From Candidatus Latescibacterota bacterium (GTDB taxonomy: Bacteria > Latescibacterota > 4484-107): a stretch of DNA of 5,509 nucleotides. Under the pieces are notes generated by a model. It did not search any database. It was not told where the DNA came from and worked only from the letters and a program-made list of their open reading frames with translations. Shown here one piece after another: positions 1 through 5,310 of the stretch. The position numbers and the translations under genes are program-made. The number at the start of each line of letters is the position of its first letter. The first letter of the stretch is position 1. Where the stretch lies: NCBI GenBank assembly GCA_030613045.1, contig JAUWMS010000227.1, positions 1 to 5,509 on the forward strand, in the 5' to 3' direction.

Positions 1-233
1 ACGCCATCCGCGCCCTCCAGACTGGAGGGCCAGGCGGACACGGACGCATCTCCGCACTCAACACCATTGTGGCGAGCAGAAATCACGTAGCCGCCGACGC
101 AAACACGGTAGAGCTGACTCAATGGCACAACCGCACCTTCACAGGCAGACAGATCAAACACCTTCTCGCCGCGCATGAGATGGGTTTGGGCGAGATAGAC
201 GTGGGTAAGATGAGGGTTCGAGAGGTGGACTAA
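1..233 (+). CDS. DUF362 domain-containing protein, C-terminal fragment
   Basis: The reading frame is open from the left edge (first full codon at base 3) to a TAA at 231-233, giving about 76 residues. The visible part has the layout typical of DUF362 C-termini: a glycine-rich stretch (TGGPGGHGRI), then NTIVASRNHVAADANTVEL, which matches the family's 'vaS.dpVAaDa' signature, and a final LLAAHEMGLGEID segment resembling the usual 'A.e.GLG..d' ending. DUF362 proteins often carry ferredoxin-like 4Fe-4S domains, but no cysteine is present in this fragment, so any cluster domain would lie upstream of the window. The exact function of the family is not established. The next gene, a flavoprotein, starts 93 nt downstream on the same strand with no obvious promoter between them, so co-transcription is plausible. 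The family call is fairly secure, but biochemical function cannot be given. Confidence 0.75.
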   Translation, partial: AIRALQTGGPGGHGRISALNTIVASRNHVAADANTVELTQWHNRTFTGRQIKHLLAAHEMGLGEIDVGKMRVREVD

Positions 234-235
234 AA

Positions 236-279
236 GAGAGGGAGAGAGGGGGAGCAACTTCTCCCCCTCTCTCCCTCTC
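236..279 (+). terminator. 19-bp perfect hairpin just after the DUF362 stop codon
   Basis: Bases 236-254 (purine-only GA-rich arm) and 261-279 (pyrimidine-only CT-rich arm) are exact reverse complements, separated by the 6-nt loop CAACTT. The stem begins two bases after the stop codon. No T-run follows on the plus strand, so this is not a textbook intrinsic terminator. It could be a Rho-type or RNA-stabilising 3' hairpin, a processing site between two co-transcribed genes, or a repeat insertion. The structure is certain from sequence; the function is inferred. Confidence 0.5.
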
Positions 280-310
280 CGTGGTTCTGTGGTGAGAAAC
301 TGTTTTGCGC

Positions 311-316
311 GAAGGA
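311..316 (+). promoter_or_regulatory. Ribosome binding site of the GGR-family gene
   Basis: GAAGGA lies 10 nt before the ATG at 327 and supports that start codon. No convincing sigma-70 promoter is visible between 280 and 310. Confidence 0.6.
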
Positions 317-326
317 AAAACTCCCG

Positions 327-1502
327 ATGAACGAGCGATATGACCTCTTAATCGTAGGCGGCGGCCCCGCAGGCTGCTACACCGCGAAAGTGGCGGCAGA
401 ACATGGCCTCCGGGTGTTGGTGGTGGAGAAAGACCGGGAAATCGGCCTTCCGGTGCGCTGTGCGGAAGGCGTGGGCGAAGCGGGATTGCGGGAATTTTTC
501 GAGCCGGACCCCCGATGGATCGCCAACGAGATCGAGGGCTTCTCCTTCTTCGCGCCCGACGGCACTCAGGTGGACATCGCCAACCGGGAAATCGGGTACG
601 TGTTGGAGCGGCGCATCTTCGACCGGGAGATCGGACGGCTGGCCGCGGAGGCCGGAGCGAAGATCGTGACCCGCGCGATGGCGGTGGGCATGACGAACGA
701 TGGAGCCGCGCGAAAGGTGACGATCCACCATCTCGGGAAAACGCATCGCATCGAGGCAAAAATCGTGGTCGGCGCGGACGGCGTCGAATCGAGGGTGGGC
801 CGTTGGGCGGGGCTCCGGACGGCCTGTTCCCTGCACGACATAGAGGCCGGCGCCCAGTATCTCCTCGCCGGTCTGAACATCAATCCGCGCCGGTGTCAGC
901 TCTGGTTCGGACACGACGCAACCCCCGGCGGCTATCTCTGGGTCTTCCCCAAAGGAGACGGAAAAGCCAACGTGGGATTGGGCATTTCAGGGGAATTTTC
1001 CAAGAATCGTTCGCCTTTCGACTACCTGGATCGCTTCGTAGAAACCCACTTCCCCTCGGCTTCAAAATTGGGAGCCATTGCGGGCGCGGTACCGTGCTCA
1101 GGCGGCCTCAAACGCTTCGTGGCGGATGGCGTACTATTAGTGGGAGACGCAGCACATCAGGTCAATCCCCTCAGCGGGGGCGGCATCGTCAACGCGCTCA
1201 AAGCGGCCCGGATCGCCGGACGCATCGCCGCCGAAGCCATCGCCGCCGGGGACGTCTCCCGAAACCGGTTGTCTGCGTACGAAGGGGAATGGATGGACCT
1301 GTTGGGGAAAACCCATCGCCGGTACTATCGGCTCAAGGAAGGCATCTTTGGTCTGTCCGACGGGACCCTGAATCGAACCGCCCAATCCATGAAGAAACTC
1401 GACTATGAGAAGCGCACCCTCGCCCGCCTCTTTCGCCTCGCGCTCTTTAAGCACCCCAGCCTGCTTTTGGAGATTCCAAAGCTCTTCTTTGCGCTGCAAT
1501 AA
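327..1502 (+). CDS. Geranylgeranyl reductase family FAD-dependent oxidoreductase
   Basis: This 391-residue flavoprotein is predicted to saturate double bonds in a polyprenyl chain (lipid, quinone or pigment side chain), using FAD and a reduced donor such as NAD(P)H or ferredoxin. The N-terminus has the dinucleotide-binding motif GGGPAG (residues 11-16), with E34 at the end of the second strand to hold the FAD ribose. PVRCAEGV (42-49) follows, as is typical of archaeal and bacterial GGR-like proteins. GADGVESRVG starts at 149. YLWVFP (203-208) followed eight residues later by GLG (217-219) matches the published GGR substrate-site signature [YF]xWxFPx(7-8)GxG. VGDAAHQVNPLSGGG (272-286) is the second FAD-binding motif. 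Length is normal for the family and the gene looks intact. It lies behind a DUF362 gene and ends at a strong terminator. The family is confident; the actual substrate (archaeal-type lipid, menaquinone or other isoprenoid) cannot be read from the sequence. Confidence 0.9.
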   Translation: MNERYDLLIVGGGPAGCYTAKVAAEHGLRVLVVEKDREIGLPVRCAEGVGEAGLREFFEPDPRWIANEIEGFSFFAPDGTQVDIANREIGYVLERRIFDREIGRLAAEAGAKIVTRAMAVGMTNDGAARKVTIHHLGKTHRIEAKIVVGADGVESRVGRWAGLRTACSLHDIEAGAQYLLAGLNINPRRCQLWFGHDATPGGYLWVFPKGDGKANVGLGISGEFSKNRSPFDYLDRFVETHFPSASKLGAIAGAVPCSGGLKRFVADGVLLVGDAAHQVNPLSGGGIVNALKAARIAGRIAAEAIAAGDVSRNRLSAYEGEWMDLLGKTHRRYYRLKEGIFGLSDGTLNRTAQSMKKLDYEKRTLARLFRLALFKHPSLLLEIPKLFFALQ

Positions 1503-1532
1503 CGTGTGCTCCGAACCGCCCCGAGTGCCTCT

Positions 1533-1566
1533 TGCGTAGCGTTCATCCTGAACGGGCGCATTTTTT
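1533..1566 (+). terminator. Intrinsic terminator of the GGR-family gene
   Basis: The outer stem is TGCG/CGCA (1533-1536 with 1557-1560) and the inner stem CGTTCA/TGAACG (1540-1545 with 1549-1554), with a TCC loop and a small internal asymmetry. Six T residues (1561-1566) follow at once. It begins 30 nt after the stop codon at 1502. Stem plus immediate T-run is the classical Rho-independent layout. Confidence 0.8.
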
Positions 1567-1578
1567 CTCAGCACGTGT

Positions 1579-1660
1579 TCGGAATGCAGGCTTCGGCCAT
1601 TCAATTGGAGTCCCGCTTTTTCCCGTCAGTCAAAATGAAAGGCCGAAGCCTGAATTCCGA
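1579..1660. repeat. Inverted repeat, 20-bp arms with one mismatch
   Basis: Bases 1579-1598 and 1641-1660 are reverse complements except at base 1586. They share the core CAGGCTTCGGCC/GGCCGAAGCCTG and flank a 42-nt spacer. Weaker complementarity continues inward for about ten bases (ATTCAATTGGA against TCAAAATGAAA). The spacer contains TCCCGTCAG (1621-1629), which matches part of the palindrome repeated four times in the adjacent element, so the two may be related. It lies downstream of the GGR terminator and no T-run follows, so it is unlikely to be a terminator. Confidence 0.75.
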
Positions 1661-1670
1661 GGACAAATTT

Positions 1671-1910
1671 GTGAATCATGCAGGGGAGATGTCCCGTCAG
1701 GGACAGGATATTTATAGCATCCAAAATAGCCGAACTATTTCCAAAAGTCCCGTGAGGGACGAAATATACTCGGCAAACACATAATGACGAAAGGTGCATT
1801 CGGAAGGATATTGGATAAATATGCCGTCCCTGCGGGACTGAGGAATTTTTTTTGGGATTGTTTTGCTATAGATATTTTGTCCCTGACGGGACAAAACCCG
1901 GATCATTCAC
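1671..1910. mobile_element. REPIN/MITE-like fold-back element made of four GTCCC...GGGAC palindromes
   Basis: Four short palindromes occur: 1691-1704 (loop GTCA), 1747-1760 (loop GTGA), 1826-1838 (loop TGC) and 1879-1892 (loop TGAC). The first and second are followed by an AT-rich tail (ATATTTATAGCA or a variant), while the third and fourth are preceded by its reverse complement, so two units point each way. Unit 1 mirrors unit 4 and unit 2 mirrors unit 3 about almost the same centre, near base 1792. The outer match extends to GTGAATCATG (1671-1680) against GATCATTCAC (1901-1910), at 8 of 10 positions. This is the architecture of REP doublets/REPINs or a non-autonomous MITE. No transposase or RAYT gene is present, no convincing target-site duplication is visible at the edges, and no coding frame here looks real. 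Confidence 0.7.
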
Positions 1911-2051
1911 TAGGTCCAGGATGATGCGCCCCTCGACAGCAAGCACAGCGAAAAGGCATGGGCCTGTTCGCGGAGCATGATTTCCCTCTCCGGGGTTCAT
2001 CCGGGAGGCTTGAAAAAAATTCTGAAACGTGCCGCCGATCTTTCAAAGAAA

Positions 2052-2057
2052 GCGAGG
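2052..2057 (+). promoter_or_regulatory. Ribosome binding site deciding the start of the two-TM protein
   Basis: GCGAGG lies 7 nt before ATG 2065. The upstream in-frame GTG at 2029 has its nearest purine-rich box (GGAGG, 2004-2008) 20 nt away, which is too far, so 2065 is preferred. Confidence 0.5.
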
Positions 2058-2064
2058 CAAAAAG

Positions 2065-2448
2065 ATGCCCCAACCCGATACTTCGGCTCTGATGGAAGAA
2101 CTGGAGCAGTTCAAACACGAAAAAGAAAAAATCCGAAAACTCGTCGGACAGATCGGCGGAGCGGGCTCGACCAAGCGGGACAGGAAGATCAACATGGCGT
2201 TCATTTTTGCCATTGTGATCTTGTTCATTCTCGATGTGCTTCGGCATATATTGAACCTTTCCGTTCCGTTGCCCCCCTTGTTTTCGGTAGAAATCGGGAT
2301 GTTTTTGGTATCCATCAAAATCATCTGGATGATTCACAAACAGGCCAAAGTCGAACATTTTCAGTTCTGGATTTTGAACTCCATCGAGTTCCGGCTCAAC
2401 GACGTGTCGAAGCGGATGAGAGGGATCAAGGACCGGTTGGGGGAATAG
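2065..2448 (+). CDS. Small two-helix membrane protein, function unknown
   Basis: This encodes 127 residues. Residues 8-30 form a charged, heptad-like helix (EELEQFKHEKEKIRKL) leading into GQIGG. Two hydrophobic segments follow, at about 44-64 (AFIFAIVILFILDVL) and 71-91 (LFSVEIGMFLVSIKIIWMI). The C-terminal part, 92-127, is amphipathic and basic (HFQFWILNSIEFRLNDVSKRMRGIKDRL). There is no signal peptide. A likely topology is both ends in the cytoplasm with a short external turn around LNLSVPLP. The ordered motifs look like a real conserved protein rather than chance, and I have the impression of similar unnamed proteins in other environmental bacteria, but I cannot name a family. It stands alone between two repeat-rich gaps. 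A GTG at 2029 would add 12 residues. Confidence 0.75.
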   Translation: MPQPDTSALMEELEQFKHEKEKIRKLVGQIGGAGSTKRDRKINMAFIFAIVILFILDVLRHILNLSVPLPPLFSVEIGMFLVSIKIIWMIHKQAKVEHFQFWILNSIEFRLNDVSKRMRGIKDRLGE

Positions 2449-2490
2449 GAGCGTAAAAACGTGGAGCGTGGAGCATAGGGTGTAGAGCGT
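2447..2490. repeat. Short GTGGAGC-type direct repeats
   Basis: GTGGAGC occurs twice in tandem (2461-2467, 2468-2474), and the variant GTAGAGC is at 2482-2488. GGAGCGT also spans the junction just after the stop codon of the preceding gene (2448). This is a degenerate 7-bp period typical of intergenic simple-word repeats. Confidence 0.6.
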
Positions 2491-2509
2491 GCACCATCAT
2501 TAGTGCTGT

Positions 2510-2620
2510 GTCAAGCGCGAGTTGCCGGAGAGGAGCTAACCTTCCGCGAGGCGAGCCCCTCTTAGCCCTGTTCACAGGGGTTCTCAAGCGTAGCGCCGGG
2601 AATTTATTCCCGCGCTTGAC
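2510..2620. repeat. Hairpin-rich intergenic element bounded by a 10-bp inverted repeat
   Basis: GTCAAGCGCG (2510-2519) is exactly inverted at 2611-2620, delimiting 111 bp. Inside are CCCTG-TTCA-CAGGG (2566-2579) and a long hairpin at 2592-2616 (AGCGC, one bulged C, GGGAA, TTTA loop, TTCCC, GCGCT). A third TCAAGCG copy is at 2584-2590. The frame upstream of the next gene happens to be open here, but the dense dyad symmetry and the later, better start codon argue that it is non-coding. It may be a small repeat element or an RNA structure. Confidence 0.55.
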
Positions 2621-2631
2621 CTATCGAACCC

Positions 2632-2672
2632 GTCAATTCAAGATTGACAGAGCACTCGCCGATATCTGCGAT
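2632..2672 (+). promoter_or_regulatory. Possible promoter with overlapping operator-like dyad for the GH130 gene
   Basis: TTGACA (2644-2649) is a perfect -35 hexamer, but the hexamer at 17-bp spacing, TGCGAT (2667-2672), is a poor -10. The -35 overlaps a 17-bp dyad, GTCAATTCAAGATTGAC (2632-2648), with 6-bp arms, and another TTGAC lies at 2616-2620. The predicted leader would be about 39 nt. This could be an activator-dependent promoter or chance. Confidence 0.3.
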
Positions 2673-2717
2673 GTCGCGGTGAACCCGTTTGAACACGATA
2701 CAGAAAGGAATTCCAAA

Positions 2718-3731
2718 ATGGCTGACAGACAAACCGTCCGGGGAACGGCGATCCCCAATATCCCGTGGGAGGAAAAACCGAAAGGGTGTCAGGATGTCGT
2801 CTGGCGATCCGCGCGCAATCCCATCATTCCAAGGGATCTGATTCCCGGCTCAAACAGTATATTCAACAGCGCGGTGGTGCCGTTCGACGGGGCCTTCGCC
2901 GGAGTTTTTCGGGCGGACGACAAAACGCGCCGGATGGTGCTTCACAGCGGACGAAGTGAGGACGGGATTTGTTGGAAGATCGAACACGAGCCGATTCGGT
3001 TCGTCTGCGAGGATCAGGAAATCGGAGATTTTGAGTATGGGTATGATCCGCGGGTGTGTTGGATCGAGGACCGGTATTACGTGACGTGGTGCAACGGGTA
3101 CCATGGCCCGACTATTGGCGTGGGATATACGCACGATTTTGAAACCTTTCATCAGTTAGAAAACGCCTTTCTACCCTTCAACCGAAACGGGGTCTTGTTT
3201 CCGAGAAAGCTTCACGGAAAATATGCGATGCTGAGCCGCCCAAGCGACAACGGACACACGCCCTTCGGCGATATTTTCTACAGCGAAAGCCCGGATATGC
3301 GGTACTGGGGACGTCACCGGCACGTGATGGCCACAACCAATGGCTGGCAAGGCACGAAGATCGGCGCCGGACCGATTCCGATAGAGACCACGGAAGGCTG
3401 GCTACTGATCTATCATGGGGTGCTCACTTCGTGCAATGGGTTCGTATATAGCGCGGGAGCCGCGTTGCTGGATCTCGACGAGCCGTGGAAGGTGCGGTAT
3501 AGAACTTCGCCCTATATCCTGTCGCCTCAGACGCTCTACGAATGCGTGGGCGATGTCCCCAACGTGGTTTTTCCGGTGGCCGCGCTGTGCGATGCCCCCA
3601 CGGGCCGAATCGCCCTCTATTACGGCGGGGCGGATACGGTGGTGTGCCTGGCGTTCACGCAAGTGGACGAGTTGATTGATTTCGTAATGCAGCATTCGAT
3701 CGTGCCCCGAAAACAGAAAGTGGGAAAGTGA
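2718..3731 (+). CDS. GH130 family beta-1,4-mannoside phosphorylase
   Basis: This 337-residue protein has a five-bladed beta-propeller GH130 sequence. Such enzymes cleave beta-mannosides with phosphate, releasing mannose 1-phosphate, normally in the cytoplasm; no signal peptide is seen. Landmarks are NPIIPRD (34-40), HSGRSEDGI (76-84), YGYDPR (107-112) with D110 as the likely catalytic acid, [10 protein letters not shown] (155-164), [22 protein letters not shown] (starting at 173) and LLIYHGV (229-235). R163, R174 and H233 are candidate phosphate ligands, which favours a phosphorylase over the hydrolytic GH130 members. The [10 protein letters not shown] and [13 protein letters not shown] blocks most resemble the mannooligosaccharide phosphorylase type (GH130_2, RaMP2-like). 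The acceptor (glucose, mannooligosaccharide or GlcNAc) is not determined. ATG 2718 is chosen because AAAGGA (2704-2709) lies 8 nt upstream, although the frame stays open to 2508. The last residues (QKVGK) are encoded by an intergenic-type repeat. Confidence 0.88.
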   Translation: MADRQTVRGTAIPNIPWEEKPKGCQDVVWRSARNPIIPRDLIPGSNSIFNSAVVPFDGAFAGVFRADDKTRRMVLHSGRSEDGICWKIEHEPIRFVCEDQEIGDFEYGYDPRVCWIEDRYYVTWCNGYHGPTIGVGYTHDFETFHQLENAFLPFNRNGVLFPRKLHGKYAMLSRPSDNGHTPFGDIFYSESPDMRYWGRHRHVMATTNGWQGTKIGAGPIPIETTEGWLLIYHGVLTSCNGFVYSAGAALLDLDEPWKVRYRTSPYILSPQTLYECVGDVPNVVFPVAALCDAPTGRIALYYGGADTVVCLAFTQVDELIDFVMQHSIVPRKQKVGK

Positions 3732-3820
3732 GAAAGTGTGACGGTGAGGTGGTGAGGTGGTGAGACTCCTTTGTGTCCTCACTTTCTCACTTTCCCACTT
3801 TCTCACTTTCGGATTTTTTT
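3715..3820 (+). terminator. 24-bp perfect inverted repeat across the GH130 stop codon, with T-run
   Basis: Bases 3715-3738 are the exact reverse complement of 3780-3803, and the GH130 stop codon (3729-3731) is inside the left arm. Both arms consist of GAAAGTG/CACTTTC words about 8 bp apart. Because of this periodicity a second register is possible: 3724-3738 with 3796-3810 (15 bp), ending three bases before TTTTTTT (3814-3820). That register is terminator-like. The loop also contains a GGTGAGGT tandem repeat (3743-3764). Terminator function is inferred; the repeat is certain. Confidence 0.6.
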
Positions 3821-3835
3821 GTGCGCTTCGGGCAC
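3821..3835 (+). other. Small hairpin with a cUUCGg tetraloop upstream of the 102-residue membrane protein
   Basis: GTGC (3821-3824) pairs with GCAC (3832-3835), and C3826-G3831 closes the stable UUCG loop, with G3825 bulged. It follows directly on the T-run and sits about 32 nt before the start codon at 3867. It may be a minor leader structure. The pairing is visible, but no function is implied. Confidence 0.3.
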
Positions 3836-3866
3836 TCTGATGACCAAGATAAAAGGAGCGTACGCT

Positions 3867-4175
3867 ATGTCTAAGATGGTACTCGGCCTCCTCTGCGGAA
3901 TGGGGTTTGGCGTGGTGGATGTGTTGTTGATGATTCCCCTCCAGTTTGAAGATCGGGCCGCCGCCATGACCGGAGCATTCTTTAATCGCTTCGCCATCGG
4001 CTTTGTGATCGGAGCGACAAACCTGCCTCTTCCGGGTTGGATACGCGGGCTGCTCTTCGGGCTGTTGCTCAGCCTCCCGGACGCGATCATCACCAAGGCG
4101 TGGGTGCCCATCATGGCCGTCGGCGCCATCGGTGGCGTGATCATCGGCTTGATCGTAAGCAGGTGGGGCGTCTAA
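3867..4175 (+). CDS. Small glycine-rich multi-pass membrane protein, function unknown
   Basis: This encodes 102 residues and is mostly hydrophobic. Probable membrane segments are at about 3-24 (LGLLCGMGFGVVDVLLMIPL), 36-50 (AFFNRFAIGFVIGA), 56-71 (PGWIRGLLFGLLLSLP) and 78-97 (AWVPIMAVGAIGGVIIGLIV). Polar residues sit within or beside the helices (D19, D29, N40-R41, D72, K77), and several GxxG-like spacings suggest tight helix packing. I do not recognise a named family, although the NRFAIGFVIGA and LSLPDAIITKAW stretches look conserved rather than random. ATG 3867 has AAAGGAG (3852-3858) 8 nt upstream. An in-frame ATG at 3840 lacks a ribosome binding site, and any start farther upstream would fall in the repeat. 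The stop codon overlaps that of the convergent gene. Confidence 0.75.
   Translation: MSKMVLGLLCGMGFGVVDVLLMIPLQFEDRAAAMTGAFFNRFAIGFVIGATNLPLPGWIRGLLFGLLLSLPDAIITKAWVPIMAVGAIGGVIIGLIVSRWGV
4172..4175. other. Overlapping convergent stop codons
   Basis: The plus-strand TAA (4173-4175) and the minus-strand TAG (4174-4172) overlap, leaving no intergenic space and no room for a terminator between the two genes. Transcripts from each must run into the other coding region before ending. Confidence 0.85.
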
Positions 4176-5230
4176 TTTTTGGCGGAGGACGACGCGATCT
4201 CGACGGGCGCGCCCTTTTCAGCGCTTTCGTAGATCGCATCCAAAAGTTGCATCACGATCAATCCCTCCTCGCCCGTGGCCGTATGCGGCTTGTCTTCCAC
4301 GAGGCAATCCACAAAGTGGTGCATCGCACTGGAGCCTCCGGCGATGGGAGCATGCGGTTTCAGGTCAAACTGACAACCATCCCGCTCGAAGAATAGCTCC
4401 GCCTCGAATTCATAGCCTTCGTTTATATTGCGCTGGATCAAGCCGCCCTTTGTGCCGAGAATGCGCGTCTCCATCAATTCCCGCTCCCGGATGTGCGCCG
4501 CCCACCCTGCCTCGATCTCGAGCGTTGCCCCGTTTTCAAAAGTTACCAGCCCCACCGCAAGGTCTTCCACGTCGAACCGCTTGCCTTCTTCCTTCGCCCG
4601 GATCTGCCCCAGAAAATCATACGTGCTGCCCATAACCCACTTCGGCTTCGGATAGCCCATCAGCCAGAGCGCAAGATCTATGCGGTGCACCCCGAGGTCA
4701 ATCAGCGGGCCGCCTCCGGCCAGGGCTTTCTGACCAAACCATCCGCCAAACCCCGGCATACCGCGCCTTCGCAGCCATGAGGTGCGGGCAAAATAAACCT
4801 CGCCGATGGTTCCCCGATCCACCTCCCGTTTCAGCGCAAGGGATTCCGGATTGAAGCGGTAGGAGAAGTCAATCATAATGCGCCGCTTCGCCTTTTTGGA
4901 TGCTTCGATCATCTCCCGGGCTTCCTGCGCATGCATCGCCATCGGTTTCTCGCAGAAAACGTGCGCGCCCGCCCGGAGCGCGGCGACGGTCAGGGGTTTG
5001 TGGAACTTGTTGGGCGTGGCCACGGAGACGATGTCCAGCGATTCTTTTTTCAGCATCTCCTCGCCGCTGGTGTACCGGGTGCGAATATCCAGCTCTTCGC
5101 CGACCTTTTTAAGACGGGCCTCGTCCTTGTCGGCAATGGCGGCCACCTCGGCAAACGGGTGCGTCTGAAACGCTTTGGCATGCCCCCGGCCTATTCCCAA
5201 TCCGATCACCCCTACGCGCAGCTTTTTCAT
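4172..5230 (-). CDS. Gfo/Idh/MocA family NAD(P)-dependent oxidoreductase
   Basis: This complete 352-residue protein is a member of the glucose-fructose oxidoreductase / inositol dehydrogenase superfamily, cytosolic enzymes that oxidise or reduce hydroxyl groups on sugars, polyols or inositols. The N-terminal Rossmann fold starts VGVIGLGIGRGHA (6-18). ATPN (71-74) and VFCEKPMAMHAQEA (91-104) follow, with K95 of the EKP motif as the expected catalytic lysine. The C-terminal substrate domain has AGGGPLIDLGVHRIDLALWLMG (starting at 171), in which D178 and H182 are the usual partners of that lysine. Length is normal, no residue is missing, and there is no Tat signal. The start is ATG at 5230-5228, with GAGGA (5242-5238) 7 nt upstream. 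The substrate cannot be predicted from this sequence. The nearby GH130 enzyme makes a sugar substrate likely but not proven. Confidence 0.92.
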   Translation of the reverse strand: MKKLRVGVIGLGIGRGHAKAFQTHPFAEVAAIADKDEARLKKVGEELDIRTRYTSGEEMLKKESLDIVSVATPNKFHKPLTVAALRAGAHVFCEKPMAMHAQEAREMIEASKKAKRRIMIDFSYRFNPESLALKREVDRGTIGEVYFARTSWLRRRGMPGFGGWFGQKALAGGGPLIDLGVHRIDLALWLMGYPKPKWVMGSTYDFLGQIRAKEEGKRFDVEDLAVGLVTFENGATLEIEAGWAAHIRERELMETRILGTKGGLIQRNINEGYEFEAELFFERDGCQFDLKPHAPIAGGSSAMHHFVDCLVEDKPHTATGEEGLIVMQLLDAIYESAEKGAPVEIASSSAKN

Positions 5231-5270
5231 AATGCCTTCCTCTCTCTTGTTTCGCAGATTTTAAAAATTT

Positions 5271-5310
5271 TTACCACGGAATCACACGGAAACGCACGGA
5301 ATTACACGGA
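5271..5310. repeat. Four tandem 10-bp units ending in CACGGA
   Basis: The units TTACCACGGA, ATCACACGGA, AACGCACGGA and ATTACACGGA follow one another with exact 10-bp periodicity. The last six bases are CACGGA in all four. The array lies in the predicted leader of the minus-strand oxidoreductase gene. A related ACCACGGA word is on the minus strand at 285-278, beside the hairpin after the DUF362 gene. Confidence 0.8.

Noticed and set aside
515..1408. 297-codon open frame overlapping the GGR gene in another frame
   Set aside because: It is a GC-rich shadow frame dominated by Arg, Gly and Pro, and the GGR frame carries all family motifs.
1506..1784. 92-codon open frame on the plus strand
   Set aside because: It runs through a terminator, a long inverted repeat and two palindromes of the fold-back element, and its protein has no domain-like character.
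1691..1892. CRISPR array suggested by regularly repeated palindromes
   Set aside because: The units alternate in orientation, are degenerate and unevenly spaced, and no cas gene is present.
1903..2358. 151-codon open frame on the minus strand
   Set aside because: It is antisense to the two-helix membrane protein, whose hydrophobic segments and ribosome binding site are far more gene-like.
2508..2717. In-frame extension of the GH130 protein by 70 residues from a GTG at 2508
   Set aside because: The stretch is full of dyad repeats, lacks GH130-like sequence, and ATG 2718 has a good ribosome binding site at correct spacing.
3771..3866. N-terminal extension of the 102-residue membrane protein
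   Set aside because: It would be encoded by the inverted-repeat arm and T-run, and the ATG at 3867 has a strong ribosome binding site.
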